64,000 nucleotides of DNA from Salegentibacter_A chungangensis (GTDB taxonomy: Bacteria > Bacteroidota > Bacteroidia > Flavobacteriales > Flavobacteriaceae), in NCBI RefSeq assembly GCF_042678405.1, contig NZ_JBHTLI010000003.1, positions 253,903 through 317,902 of the forward strand, read 5' to 3'. The notes below the pieces were generated by a model. That model searched no databases and was not told the DNA's origin. It saw only the letters and a program-made list of their open reading frames with translations. Each line of letters begins with the position of its first letter. The stretch's first letter is position 1. Made by a program: the position numbers and the translations under genes. This document shows positions 16,943-25,710 of the stretch, in pieces.

Positions 16943-18619
16943 ATGAGAAATATATATAGTACACTTTTAATACTCTTAGTAAGCGCTACCGCGTTCGCAC
17001 AGAGCTCTGAAATAAAGAAGGCCGATAAGTTCTTCGCCCAAAGAGCCTACATCGACGCAGCTGATGCTTATGAAAATGTAGTGGATAAAAACCAGGAAGT
17101 TCTTCAGAATCTTGGAGATTCCTACTTTTTCACTAACCAAATGGAAAATGCAGCCGAAATTTACCGGTTGCTTTTCCTTCGCCACGAAGGGAATATAGAG
17201 CCTGTATACCAGTTTAGATTCGCCAATGCTCTTAGAGCTACAGGCGAAAATGAAGATGCTGATAAATATATGAGCGCTTATACCGGGGATGATGTAAACT
17301 ATGAGGAATTCACCAAGAAAATGGACACTGTAGTTCCTCACGTATACACCACTAACCAGGTGATGAACAACAGCGCTTCTGCAGATTTCGGGATTGCTTT
17401 CTACGGAGATAAGATCGCTTTTGCTTCTACAAGAAACCAGGAGCGTCCTATCTACCCTTGGAACAACAAGCCAACCCTTGATCTTTACAGCGCAAACATG
17501 TCTGATGACGGAGAGCTAAGCGATGTAGTGCTTTTCTCTGAAAACATCAACACCGATTCTCACGAAAGTTCAGCTACTTTCAGCGAAGACGGAAACGTGA
17601 TGTATTTTGACCGTACCAATGAAGACAGAGTTAAGAATGAAGAAGGAATGAAGGTTGCTCACATTAGCATCTACCGTGCAGAAATGGTAGACGGCGAATG
17701 GACCAACATCGAAAAACTTCCCTTCTCCAGCGAGGAATATTCTGTTGAACATCCAAGCCTTAGTGCCGATGGTTCTAAACTTTACTTTGCCAGTGATATG
17801 CCTGGTTCAATGGGATCTTTCGACATCTACGTTGTAGACGTAAATGAAGACGGAACTTACGGAGAACCCGAGAATCTTGGAAGCGGAATCAATACAGCTC
17901 ACCGTGAGCAGTTCCCTTTCATCAGTAAAGACGGAATCCTTTATTTCGCTTCAGACGGACATATGGGTTATGGAAACCTTGATGTTTACAGCAGCGAAGG
18001 AGACTTCAGCGAAGCTCAGAACTTAGGTGCTTCAGTAAACAGCGCTCACGATGATTTCGCATTCGCTGTGAAAGCTGACGAGGACAAAGGTTACCTTGCT
18101 TCAAACAGAAGAGGAACTGATAACCTTTATTCTTTCACAAGAGAAGACTATGAGCCACCGGTTGTAGAATTTGATGATAGAGAAACCAATACAGAAACCG
18201 GTAGACAACAACTTAGAGATGTTGGTAAGATCTACTTCGATTTCGATAAGGCTACGATCAAACCAGAATCCGAGCCAACTCTTAACAAAGTGGTTGACAT
18301 CATGAAGAAATATCCTGAACTGAACATCGAGATCGGATCTCACGCCGATGCCCGTGGTACTGACAAGTACAATATGGATCTTTCTGAAAGACGTGCCGCT
18401 TCAACCCTTGAGTATCTTGTAGAGCACGGTGTAGAACGTGAAAGACTAACCTCTAAAGGTTATGGTGAAAGTATGCCACTTAACGACTGTACCAAGCCTA
18501 GAATGTGCTCTGAAGAGCAGTATGCTAAGAACAGACGTAGTGAGTTCACCATTATGGATGATGAGCCTGCTACCGAAGAGATGGAAGGTGAAGAGATGGA
18601 GAACAATGAAGAAAACTAA
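16943..18619 (+). CDS. TPR / PD40 beta-propeller / OmpA-domain envelope protein
   Basis: A signal peptide (1-19, ...ATAFA) leads into a TPR-like helical region (about 22-115), then a WD40/PD40-type propeller (about 130-400) with repeated blades such as HPSLSADGSKLYFASDMPGS and FPFISKDGILYFASDG. From about residue 425 an OmpA domain follows (IYFDFDKATIKPES, then the peptidoglycan-binding NMDLSERRAASTLEYL), with a Cys pair (NDCTKPRMC) near the end and a Glu-rich tail. The architecture resembles PorE-type proteins but the propeller joins OmpA through a short linker, with no room for the carboxypeptidase-regulatory-like domain of PorE. It probably anchors the adhesin/SprF complex to peptidoglycan; this is inference from operon context. 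Confidence 0.88.
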   Translation: MRNIYSTLLILLVSATAFAQSSEIKKADKFFAQRAYIDAADAYENVVDKNQEVLQNLGDSYFFTNQMENAAEIYRLLFLRHEGNIEPVYQFRFANALRATGENEDADKYMSAYTGDDVNYEEFTKKMDTVVPHVYTTNQVMNNSASADFGIAFYGDKIAFASTRNQERPIYPWNNKPTLDLYSANMSDDGELSDVVLFSENINTDSHESSATFSEDGNVMYFDRTNEDRVKNEEGMKVAHISIYRAEMVDGEWTNIEKLPFSSEEYSVEHPSLSADGSKLYFASDMPGSMGSFDIYVVDVNEDGTYGEPENLGSGINTAHREQFPFISKDGILYFASDGHMGYGNLDVYSSEGDFSEAQNLGASVNSAHDDFAFAVKADEDKGYLASNRRGTDNLYSFTREDYEPPVVEFDDRETNTETGRQQLRDVGKIYFDFDKATIKPESEPTLNKVVDIMKKYPELNIEIGSHADARGTDKYNMDLSERRAASTLEYLVEHGVERERLTSKGYGESMPLNDCTKPRMCSEEQYAKNRRSEFTIMDDEPATEEMEGEEMENNEEN

Positions 18620-18657
18620 TTTCAATTAGTATATTCACTAACTAACCAATCAAAAAG

Positions 18658-18686
18658 AAAAAGCCCCTTTAAAAAGGGGCTTTTTT
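18658..18686 (+). terminator. Terminator of the adhesin-sprF-ompA operon
   Basis: A 9-bp stem (AAGCCCCTT at 18661-18669 with its complement 18674-18682) and 4-nt loop run into six Ts. It also has an A tract on the left and could act on the convergent DUF4136 lipoprotein gene. Confidence 0.88.
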
Positions 18687-18719
18687 AATTTATATCATCA
18701 GGCTTTTCGCTCAGATCGA

Positions 18720-19241
18720 TCACTTCTTTGGCGGATAGCCTTCCAGAGCCTTTTTAACGATCTTATCAAAAACAGCACTTCTTTCTTCAGGAGAAGCATT
18801 CTTATCGAACCTGCTCTCCACCACTGCCTGCCAGATAAGCGAATCATCTTCCACATCAATAAAATCGAAGGTAAGCCGTAAATAGGTATCGGGGCCGCCC
18901 AAAGGGAATCCTCCGGAAACCCCTACTCCAACATTACGACCACTACCACCAATTCCAACACCCACGCGATTACCGCTATTCTGAATAAATTCTTCGGAAT
19001 AAACATTCACATAGATGCCGGCATCATCACCTCTTGAAAAGCCTTTACTTTTAAGGGCAGAGTCAAGGCTTTCGATAAGCCTTCCTTCATCCAGCTGACT
19101 TAAGCCGGATCTAAAGTCCGGGAATAATGAATAGGTAGAATACTGACTGAAATTGACCTTCCGGTCATAATCGTATACGGCGCTCGGCGCATTACAGGAC
19201 GCAAGCACCAGACAAATAAGTAAAGTTTTGAAGATCTTCAT
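18720..19241 (-). CDS. DUF4136 domain lipoprotein
   Basis: I choose ATG 19241 (173 aa) because it places a standard lipoprotein signal (MKIFKTLLICLVLASC, Cys16) at the N-terminus; an in-frame ATG eight codons upstream (19265) would add a non-hydrophobic extension. The mature part starts with the family's YDYDRKVNFSQYSTYSLF block and includes a glycine-rich stretch (VGVGIGGSGRNVGVGVSGG). DUF4136 proteins are lipoproteins of unknown function. It is convergent with the adhesin operon and 86 nt downstream of obgE, probably a separate unit. Confidence 0.85.
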   Translation of the reverse strand: MKIFKTLLICLVLASCNAPSAVYDYDRKVNFSQYSTYSLFPDFRSGLSQLDEGRLIESLDSALKSKGFSRGDDAGIYVNVYSEEFIQNSGNRVGVGIGGSGRNVGVGVSGGFPLGGPDTYLRLTFDFIDVEDDSLIWQAVVESRFDKNASPEERSAVFDKIVKKALEGYPPKK

Positions 19242-19327
19242 AGGATGAGTTTTTACGTAATTCACAAACCAAAAGCCGATGGCTTTCTACTAAATTACGC
19301 AAAAACTATCCCAGAATATAATTGAAA

Positions 19328-20335
19328 TTATTCAGGCTTCTTATTGAGCATTTCCCAAAGCCTGTCCTTAAGTTCTGTTAGCCCTTGATGAGCGACTGAA
19401 GAAATAAAAATATATGGAGCTCCAAGGTTCTTATCAAGCTCCTGCTTCAATTCGGCCTTAAGTTCATCGTCCAGCATATCGCTCTTCGAAATCGCTATAA
19501 GGCGATCCTTATCCAGCATTTCCGGATTATAACGCCTTAATTCGTCAAGAAGAATTTCGTATTGTTTGGTGATATCATCTGCATCTGCAGGAATAAGGAA
19601 CAAAAGTGTGGAATTTCTCTCAATATGCCTTAAGAAACGATGTCCTATTCCCTTCCCTTCAGCTGCTCCTTCAATAATCCCGGGAATATCGGCAACCACA
19701 AAGGTTTTAAAGTCACGATACTTTACGATCCCAAGATTTGGCTTAAGGGTAGTGAACTCATAATCGGCGATCTTGGGCTTAGCCGCAGTGATCACAGAAA
19801 GCAGGGTCGATTTTCCCGCATTTGGAAAACCTACAAGCCCAACATCGGCAAGGATCTTCAATTCGAGGGTGATATCCACCTCTTTCCCATCGATTCCGGG
19901 CTGTGAATAACGAGGAGTCTGATTTGTAGAACTTTTGAAATGCCAGTTTCCACGGCCTCCCATTCCACCTTCAGCCACCACGTACTCTTCGCCGTCTTCC
20001 GTGATCTCAAAAATTGGTTTTTGGGTATCGGTATCCCTGATTACGGTACCCAATGGCACTTCTATATACTCATCTGAACCATCGGCACCGGTGCTGCGTT
20101 GTTTCCCGCCATTACCACCGTGCTCGGCTCTTACGTGCCTTTTAAACTTCAAATGAAATAAGGTCCAAAGGTTTTTGTTTCCTTTAATGATCACGTGACC
20201 ACCACGACCACCGTCTCCGCCATCAGGCCCACCTTTGGTGATATATTTCTCGCGATGCAAATGCGATGATCCGCTACCTCCGTTCCCGGAAGAAACGTGA
20301 ATCTTTACGTAGTCAACAAAATTCCCTTCAGTCAT
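19328..20335 (-). CDS. obgE: GTPase ObgE/CgtA
   Basis: Essential ribosome-assembly GTPase. The glycine-rich OBG fold covers about residues 1-158 (SSGNGGSGSSHLHREKYI, GGDGGRGGHV, EGGMGGRGN), followed by a G domain with P-loop GFPNAGKS (169-176), switch region TTLKPNLG and G3 DIPGIIEGA; the G4-like SKSD and G5 SS motifs are present. The protein is short (335 aa) because it lacks the variable C-terminal OCT domain, which is common in Bacteroidota. It lies 60 nt downstream of adk on the same strand, suggesting an hpt-adk-obgE unit. Confidence 0.96.
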   Translation of the reverse strand: MTEGNFVDYVKIHVSSGNGGSGSSHLHREKYITKGGPDGGDGGRGGHVIIKGNKNLWTLFHLKFKRHVRAEHGGNGGKQRSTGADGSDEYIEVPLGTVIRDTDTQKPIFEITEDGEEYVVAEGGMGGRGNWHFKSSTNQTPRYSQPGIDGKEVDITLELKILADVGLVGFPNAGKSTLLSVITAAKPKIADYEFTTLKPNLGIVKYRDFKTFVVADIPGIIEGAAEGKGIGHRFLRHIERNSTLLFLIPADADDITKQYEILLDELRRYNPEMLDKDRLIAISKSDMLDDELKAELKQELDKNLGAPYIFISSVAHQGLTELKDRLWEMLNKKPE

Positions 20336-20395
20336 ATTCTTCTTTTAGTAAAATTGATCTTCTGCAGTCTTCCGCAGAAAATTTCCGATCGGTAA

Positions 20396-20968
20396 TTACA
20401 GCTTATCGATCACATCACTCAATCGCTGAGTGATCTCTTCTATGGAACCTACTCCGTTTACACCGTAGTATTTCCCCTGCTTTTTATAGTATTCCTTAAG
20501 GATAGCCGTTTCTTCATAATAAACACTGATCCTGTTGCGTACAACTTTCTCATCGGCATCATCGGGCCTTCCAGAGGTCTTTCCTCTTTCAAGCAAACGC
20601 TCCACAAGGATCTCATCGTCAACCTCAAGAGCTATCATTGCGCTAACTTCGGTACCTTTTTGCTCCAGGAGCGCAGCTAAAGCCTCGGCCTGGGCCTCCG
20701 TTCTGGGAAATCCGTCAAAGATAAATCCTTCAGCGCCTTCATTTTTATCAACTTCGGCGTTAAGCATCTTAATCGTAACTTCATCGGGTACCAATTGCCC
20801 TTTATCCATAAAAGCTTTTGCACTTATCCCAAGTTCCGTTTCATTTTTGATATTGAAACGAAATACATCTCCTGTAGAAATATGAATTAGGTTGTACTTG
20901 TCTTTTAAGATTGTTGCCTGTGTTCCTTTGCCGGCTCCGGGAGGGCCAAACAGCACCAAATTTGTCAT
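20396..20968 (-). CDS. adk: Adenylate kinase
   Basis: Catalyses ATP + AMP to 2 ADP. With the start at ATG 20968 the protein is 190 aa and begins MTNLVLFGPPGAGKGTQ, the P-loop being at residues 8-16. Also visible are DGFPRTEAQAEAL (AMP site) and RGKTSGRPDD leading into a short LID, without the zinc-binding cysteines seen in long adenylate kinases. A longer in-frame extension would start inside hpt and has no family support. The chosen start is 1 nt beyond the end of the hpt stop codon, which indicates translational coupling. Confidence 0.95.
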   Translation of the reverse strand: MTNLVLFGPPGAGKGTQATILKDKYNLIHISTGDVFRFNIKNETELGISAKAFMDKGQLVPDEVTIKMLNAEVDKNEGAEGFIFDGFPRTEAQAEALAALLEQKGTEVSAMIALEVDDEILVERLLERGKTSGRPDDADEKVVRNRISVYYEETAILKEYYKKQGKYYGVNGVGSIEEITQRLSDVIDKL

Positions 20969-20969
20969 G

Positions 20970-21503
20970 TTATTGTTCTTTGCGTTTATATACTTCAGTA
21001 AGATTTCGGCCCAGACCATCGTAGTCAAGTCCGTACCCCACTATAAATTTATTGGGAATTTCCATTCCCTTGTAATCTATTTTGATCGATTTCTTATAAG
21101 CTTCAGGTTTAAAGAATAAAGTAAGTACCTTATAATCGGCCACCCCTTCTTTTTTCAGGATCTCATTGATCTCTTCGAGGGTATTCCCTGTATCTACAAT
21201 ATCCTCAATAAGCACCACCCTTCTGCCTTTCAAAGATTGATTCAGCCCTAAAAGGGTTTTTACATCTCCTGTAGACCGGGTTCCTTCATAAGAACCGAGC
21301 TTCACAAAACTTACTTCACAATCTCCTTTAAACCTCTTGATGATTTCTGAAGCGAACATAAATGCTCCGTTAAGAACCCCAAGGAATACCGGGGTATCAC
21401 CCTCGTAATCCCGGTTCAACTGCTCGGCAAGCTTGTCTATGGCTTCATTGATTTCTTTCTCTGAAAGGTAAGGTTCAAATTGTAAATCGTGTAACTGAAT
21501 CAA
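20970..21503 (-). CDS. hpt: Hypoxanthine phosphoribosyltransferase
   Basis: Purine-salvage enzyme converting hypoxanthine or guanine and PRPP to IMP or GMP. The PRPP-binding motif VLIEDIVDTGNT is at 97-108; the flexible-loop region SYEGTRSTGD and the base-binding VGYGLDYDGLGRN segment are also typical. The only start that keeps the conserved N-terminus is TTG at 21501-21503; the next Met is residue 49. The TTG lies within a TAGTTTTG match to the promoter consensus, so the exact start is uncertain. Divergent from purK; adk follows 1 nt after the stop. Confidence 0.92.
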   Translation of the reverse strand: MIQLHDLQFEPYLSEKEINEAIDKLAEQLNRDYEGDTPVFLGVLNGAFMFASEIIKRFKGDCEVSFVKLGSYEGTRSTGDVKTLLGLNQSLKGRRVVLIEDIVDTGNTLEEINEILKKEGVADYKVLTLFFKPEAYKKSIKIDYKGMEIPNKFIVGYGLDYDGLGRNLTEVYKRKEQ

Positions 21504-21598
21504 AACTATAATTTTTTAGAAACGCAAAGATAAGGATTCTTAATTACTGGCAGTGCCAGATTTGTCTAAGAATAATAGCGCATTACGCCTTAAAAATT

Positions 21599-21606
21599 TA
21601 TTTTTG
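21599..21606 (+). promoter_or_regulatory. -7 box (TATTTTTG) of purK-purE
   Basis: TATTTTTG matches TAnnTTTG exactly and lies 16 nt upstream of the purK ATG. It overlaps an inverted repeat TTACGC (21583-21588) ... GCGTAA (21606-21611). A clear -33 element is not seen. Confidence 0.5.
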
Positions 21607-21622
21607 CGTAAACCGAAATTTT

Positions 21623-22783
21623 ATGGTCAATTATTTTTCTTCAGATTTTAAATTAGGGATCCTCGGCGGCGGTCAGCTGGGAAAGATGATGCTTTACGAG
21701 ACCCGGAAATATGATATTCAGACTAATGTTGTAGATCCTAACGCCGAAGCGCCCTGCAGGATCGCCTGCGATCATTTTGAACAGGGCGATCTTATGGATT
21801 TCGAGACAGTCCTTAACTTCGGAAGAAAAGTGGACGTGCTCACCTTTGAGATAGAAGGCGTAAATGTGGAAGCCCTGGCTCAGCTCGAAAAAGAAGGAAT
21901 TAAAACCTATCCTTCGGCTGATACACTTAAAAAGATCCAGAATAAGGGAATTCAAAAGCAATTCTACATAGATAATAACATTCCTACTGCTGCTTTCGAA
22001 AGATTTGATAACCTGGAGGCGCTTACCGAAGCTGTAAAAACGGAAAAGGTTGGCCTTCCATTTGTATGGAAAAGCACCACGGGAGGATATGATGGCAAAG
22101 GAGTATCGGTCATTAAAAAGGCAGAAGACCTTGACGGACTTGATGATTCGGAATGTATTGCCGAGACGATGATCCCCTTCAAAAATGAACTTGCGGTTAT
22201 CGTGGCACGAAGCGCTTCGGGAGAAGTACGCACCTACCCGGTAGTTGAAATGGAATTTCACCCCACCGCTAACCAGGTGGAATATGTGCTTTGCCCTGCA
22301 AGGATCGATGATAAAGTTGCTCAGAAAGCAAGAGCAACTGCCAAAAAGGTTTCCGAAGCATTTGAACACGTAGGACTATTAGCCGTAGAAATGTTCCAGA
22401 CACAGGAAGACGAGATCCTGGTAAATGAAGTGGCTCCAAGGCCTCACAACAGTGGTCATTACAGTATAGAAGCCAGTTACACCAACCAGTTCGAACAGCA
22501 CATAAGAGCTATCCTTGATCTCCCGCTCGGAAATACCGACAGCAAAGTTGGCGGAATTATGGTAAATTTAGTGGGTGATGAAAACCATACCGGCGAGGTG
22601 GTATACCAGAACATCGAGGAAATTATGAAGATGGATGGGGTAACCCCTCATATTTATGGTAAGAAGATCACCCGCCCGTTCCGGAAAATGGGCCACGTGA
22701 CCATAGTGAACAAAGACCTGGCTGAAGCCAGGAAAATAGCCGAAAAAGTAAAAAACAGTATAAAAGTAATTAGCAAAACATAA
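21623..22783 (+). CDS. purK: 5-(carboxyamino)imidazole ribonucleotide synthase
   Basis: ATP-grasp enzyme that carboxylates AIR to N5-CAIR with ATP and bicarbonate. The N-terminal dinucleotide-like motif GILGGGQLGKMM (12-23), the ATP-grasp loop TTGGYDGKGV, and the active-site VNEVAPRPHNSGHYSIEA segment are all present; 386 aa is normal. purE follows after 5 nt, giving the standard purK-purE pair, and the operon ends at the terminator at 23.28 kb. Divergently arranged with the salvage gene hpt. Confidence 0.96.
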   Translation: MVNYFSSDFKLGILGGGQLGKMMLYETRKYDIQTNVVDPNAEAPCRIACDHFEQGDLMDFETVLNFGRKVDVLTFEIEGVNVEALAQLEKEGIKTYPSADTLKKIQNKGIQKQFYIDNNIPTAAFERFDNLEALTEAVKTEKVGLPFVWKSTTGGYDGKGVSVIKKAEDLDGLDDSECIAETMIPFKNELAVIVARSASGEVRTYPVVEMEFHPTANQVEYVLCPARIDDKVAQKARATAKKVSEAFEHVGLLAVEMFQTQEDEILVNEVAPRPHNSGHYSIEASYTNQFEQHIRAILDLPLGNTDSKVGGIMVNLVGDENHTGEVVYQNIEEIMKMDGVTPHIYGKKITRPFRKMGHVTIVNKDLAEARKIAEKVKNSIKVISKT

Positions 22784-22788
22784 GGATT

Positions 22789-23274
22789 ATGGCAAAAGTA
22801 GCAGTAGTTATGGGTAGCACCAGCGATATGCCCGTAATGGAGGATGCGATAGAGATCTTAAAGGGGTTTGATATTGAGGTAGAAGTGGATATTGTTTCTG
22901 CCCATCGCACTCCCGAAAAACTATTTGATTTCGGCAAAACAGCTCACGAAAAAGGGATTCAGGTGATCATAGCCGGGGCCGGCGGAGCCGCTCATCTTCC
23001 CGGGATGCTTGCTTCCCTCTCCCCTCTTCCTGTAATTGGAGTTCCTGTAAAATCCAGCAATTCCATAGACGGATGGGATTCTGTACTTTCCATACTTCAA
23101 ATGCCGGGAGGCGTTCCGGTGGCAACTGTAGCTTTAAACGGAGCCAAAAACGCAGGGATCCTGGCAGCACAAATTATAGGGGCTACAGATAAATGCATTC
23201 AGGATAAAATTGTGGTTTATAAAGAGGGATTAAAACAGAAAGTGATAGAAGGCGCCAAGAGCCTTAATAAATAA
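22789..23274 (+). CDS. purE: N5-carboxyaminoimidazole ribonucleotide mutase (PurE class I)
   Basis: Converts N5-CAIR to CAIR in de novo purine synthesis. The protein shows GSTSDMPVM (9-17), SAHRTPEK (37-44, active-site His39), the AGAGGAAHLPGM loop and VPVKSS, all PurE class I signatures. Length 161 aa is normal. It starts 5 nt after purK and is followed directly by a terminator. Confidence 0.97.
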   Translation: MAKVAVVMGSTSDMPVMEDAIEILKGFDIEVEVDIVSAHRTPEKLFDFGKTAHEKGIQVIIAGAGGAAHLPGMLASLSPLPVIGVPVKSSNSIDGWDSVLSILQMPGGVPVATVALNGAKNAGILAAQIIGATDKCIQDKIVVYKEGLKQKVIEGAKSLNK

Positions 23275-23276
23275 AC

Positions 23277-23303
23277 AAAAGCCACGCTGTTGCGTGGCTT
23301 TTT
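23277..23303 (+). terminator. Terminator of purK-purE
   Basis: Stem AAAAGCCACGC / GCGTGGCTTTT around a short TGTT loop, followed by further Ts, 3 nt after the purE stop. Confidence 0.88.
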
Positions 23304-23504
23304 AGTAGATAACTTTCAGTCTGTGAATATAATTTATTAACCATTCTAAATATTAACCCAGAAAAACTTTAAAAGTCACTACATTCCTTTATGTTTTTGC
23401 TATAATAGTCGGATAACGAAGCCGAAATATACATATTTTTTTAAAAAAATTAGTTTTTGAGCTAAAAAACTTCTCAAAAACGTTAATTAAGAATTGTTTA
23501 AGAA
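23304..23504. other. AT-rich intergenic region between purE and the M3 peptidase gene
   Basis: About 200 bp of AT-rich sequence with several T-rich boxes (for example TTTTTG at about 23393 and 23453) that loosely resemble -7 elements with wrong spacing. No ORF, clear promoter or stable hairpin stands out. Confidence 0.5.
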
Positions 23505-25535
23505 ATGAAATCGAATAACCCACTATTAGAAGAGTTTGAATATGCGCCATTTTCCAAGATAAAGGATGAGCATTTTAAGCCCGCCATAACTGCATCTATA
23601 GAGCAGGCAAGAAAAGAAATTGAAGAGATCGCAAACTCAGCCGAAGCTCCCGATTTTAAAAATACGGTCGAGGCTCTTGAGTTCTCGGGAAAACAGCTGG
23701 ACAGGGTGACCAGTATCTTTTTCAACCTGAATTCTGCCGAAACCAACCAGGAAATACAAAAGATCGCGCAGGAGGTCTCCCCTTTATTATCAGAATTCAG
23801 AAATGATGTGATCCTTAACAAGGATCTTTTCAAAAGAATAAAAAGCATCTACGAAAAGAAAGATGAACTGGACCTCAACACAGAGCAGGCAACACTTCTG
23901 GATAGAAAATACAAGGCCTTTTCAAGAAACGGCGCTAATTTACCTGATGAGAAACAGCAGGAATTAAGGGACATCGACAAAGAACTCTCTTCCCTTAGCC
24001 TTAAATTCGGGGAAAATGTCCTGGCTGAAACCAATAAGTTTGAACTTCACCTAACTAATGAAGAAGACCTTAAAGGTCTGCCCGAAAGCTTTAAAGAAGA
24101 AGCGCACGGGTTTGCCAGAAGCCGAAATAAGGAAGGCTGGATCTTCACCCTAGAATATCCGAGCTTTTTGCCTTTTATGAAGTATGCAGAGAACAGGGAA
24201 TTACGCAAAAAAATGTTGCTGGCTTTCGGGTCTAAGGCTTTTCACAATGATGAACTGGACAACCAGGAAAATGTACTGAAGATCGTGAAACTTCGCCACA
24301 AGCGCGCAAATCTTTTAGGCTTTGAAACTCACGCTCATTTTGTCCTGGAAGAACGAATGGCTGAAACACCGGAAAAGGTCATCAAGTTTTTAGAAGATAT
24401 GCTGGAAAAGGCAAAACCGGCAGCCGAAAAAGAATTCAAAGAGCTTGAAGGTTTCGCGAAAGAAACCGGTGGCATAGACCGGCTTCAGAAATGGGATTCG
24501 GCTTTCTATGGAGAGAAATTGAAGCAAAAGCTGTTCAATCTTGATGATGAAAAGCTGAAACCCTACTTCAAGCTTGAAAATGTTATTGACGGCGTTTTCA
24601 CGGTAGCCGGAAAATTATACGGCCTTCAGTTCAACGAGGTAAACAATATCGACAAGTATCATCCGGATGTCAAAACCTTTAAGGTAAGTGACGAAAACAA
24701 CAACGAGGTCGCGACCTTTTATGCCGATTTTCATCCGAGACCGGGGAAACGGGATGGCGCCTGGATGACGGGTTACAAACCGCAATACGTAGAGAACGGT
24801 AAAAATGAGCGTCCGCATATTTCCATAGTATGCAACTTCACTAAACCTTCAGAAAAAGAACCCTCTTTACTTACCTTCAATGAGGTGACCACGCTGTTCC
24901 ACGAATTTGGCCACGCCCTGCACGGGATGCTTGCAGACACTACTTACCCAAGCCTCTCCGGAGCTAACGTTTACTGGGACTTTGTTGAGCTTCCAAGCCA
25001 GGTGCTTGAAAACTGGTGTTATGAAAAGGAAGCCTTACAGCTTTTTGCCAAACATTACAAAACAGGAGAAGTGATCCCGATGGAACTGGTTGAAAAGATC
25101 AAGGAATCGGCCAATTTCCACGAAGGAATGGCCACTCTTAGACAGCTTAGCTTCGGGCTGCTGGACCTTAGCTGGCACGCTATAGACCCAACCGGCATAA
25201 ATGATGTAAAAGCTCACGAAGATAAAGCTTTCGAACCTACCAAACTTTACCCTGATGTACCAGAGAACTGTATGAGCACAGCATTTTCACATATTTTCCA
25301 GGGAGGTTATTCTTCAGGTTACTATTCATATAAATGGGCAGAAGTACTGGATGCCGATACCTTTGAATATTTTCAGGAAAACGGGATCTTCAGCAGGGAG
25401 ATCGCCACTAAATTCAAGGATAACATTCTAACAAAAGGTGGCACCGAGCACCCAATGACCCTATATAAACGCTTCAGAGGAAAAGAACCTCACCCCGATG
25501 CTTTACTTAAAAGAGCCGGCCTTATCAAGAAATAG
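23505..25535 (+). CDS. M3 family metallopeptidase (peptidyl-dipeptidase Dcp / oligopeptidase A type)
   Basis: Zinc oligopeptidase with the HEFGH motif at residues 466-470 (His466, Glu467, His470) and the downstream metal-ligand region YWDFVELPSQVLENW typical of the Dcp/OpdA branch. Further conserved blocks include YFHPRPGKRDGAW-like sequence (FHPRPGKRDGAW) and HIFQGGYSSGYYSYKWAEVL. Length 676 aa is normal, and no signal peptide is present, so it should degrade peptides in the cytosol. Monocistronic: a strong inverted repeat follows and the next gene has its own promoter. Confidence 0.92.
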   Translation: MKSNNPLLEEFEYAPFSKIKDEHFKPAITASIEQARKEIEEIANSAEAPDFKNTVEALEFSGKQLDRVTSIFFNLNSAETNQEIQKIAQEVSPLLSEFRNDVILNKDLFKRIKSIYEKKDELDLNTEQATLLDRKYKAFSRNGANLPDEKQQELRDIDKELSSLSLKFGENVLAETNKFELHLTNEEDLKGLPESFKEEAHGFARSRNKEGWIFTLEYPSFLPFMKYAENRELRKKMLLAFGSKAFHNDELDNQENVLKIVKLRHKRANLLGFETHAHFVLEERMAETPEKVIKFLEDMLEKAKPAAEKEFKELEGFAKETGGIDRLQKWDSAFYGEKLKQKLFNLDDEKLKPYFKLENVIDGVFTVAGKLYGLQFNEVNNIDKYHPDVKTFKVSDENNNEVATFYADFHPRPGKRDGAWMTGYKPQYVENGKNERPHISIVCNFTKPSEKEPSLLTFNEVTTLFHEFGHALHGMLADTTYPSLSGANVYWDFVELPSQVLENWCYEKEALQLFAKHYKTGEVIPMELVEKIKESANFHEGMATLRQLSFGLLDLSWHAIDPTGINDVKAHEDKAFEPTKLYPDVPENCMSTAFSHIFQGGYSSGYYSYKWAEVLDADTFEYFQENGIFSREIATKFKDNILTKGGTEHPMTLYKRFRGKEPHPDALLKRAGLIKK

Positions 25536-25561
25536 GTTCAGCCTTTATTTAGTTTTTATAC

Positions 25562-25610
25562 ATATCTGTATCCGGCAATGTGTATTTTTCCGGATACAGA
25601 TATTCTTTTT
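25562..25610 (+). terminator. Long perfect inverted repeat with T tract after the M3 peptidase
   Basis: A 14-bp arm (25562-25575, ATATCTGTATCCGG) and its exact complement (25590-25603) flank a 14-nt loop and are followed by TCTTTTT. Most likely a terminator, longer-stemmed than the others in the window. Confidence 0.7.
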
Positions 25611-25680
25611 CAGGGAAAATCCTTTCAAAACCACTATAAATCTTATCGTTTCTATAACTTTTTAAACTGAATTGTTTTCC

Positions 25681-25688
25681 TATTTTTG
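25681..25688 (+). promoter_or_regulatory. -7 box (TATTTTTG) of the ECF sigma factor gene
   Basis: Exact match to TAnnTTTG located 22 nt before the ATG at 25711. No good -33 element is visible. Confidence 0.45.
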
Positions 25689-25710
25689 ATAAAGACCTTT
25701 TCTCAAAAAC

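Noticed and set aside
21653..22369. 238-codon minus-strand open frame inside purK
   Set aside because: Antisense shadow of the ATP-grasp domain; no recognisable family features.
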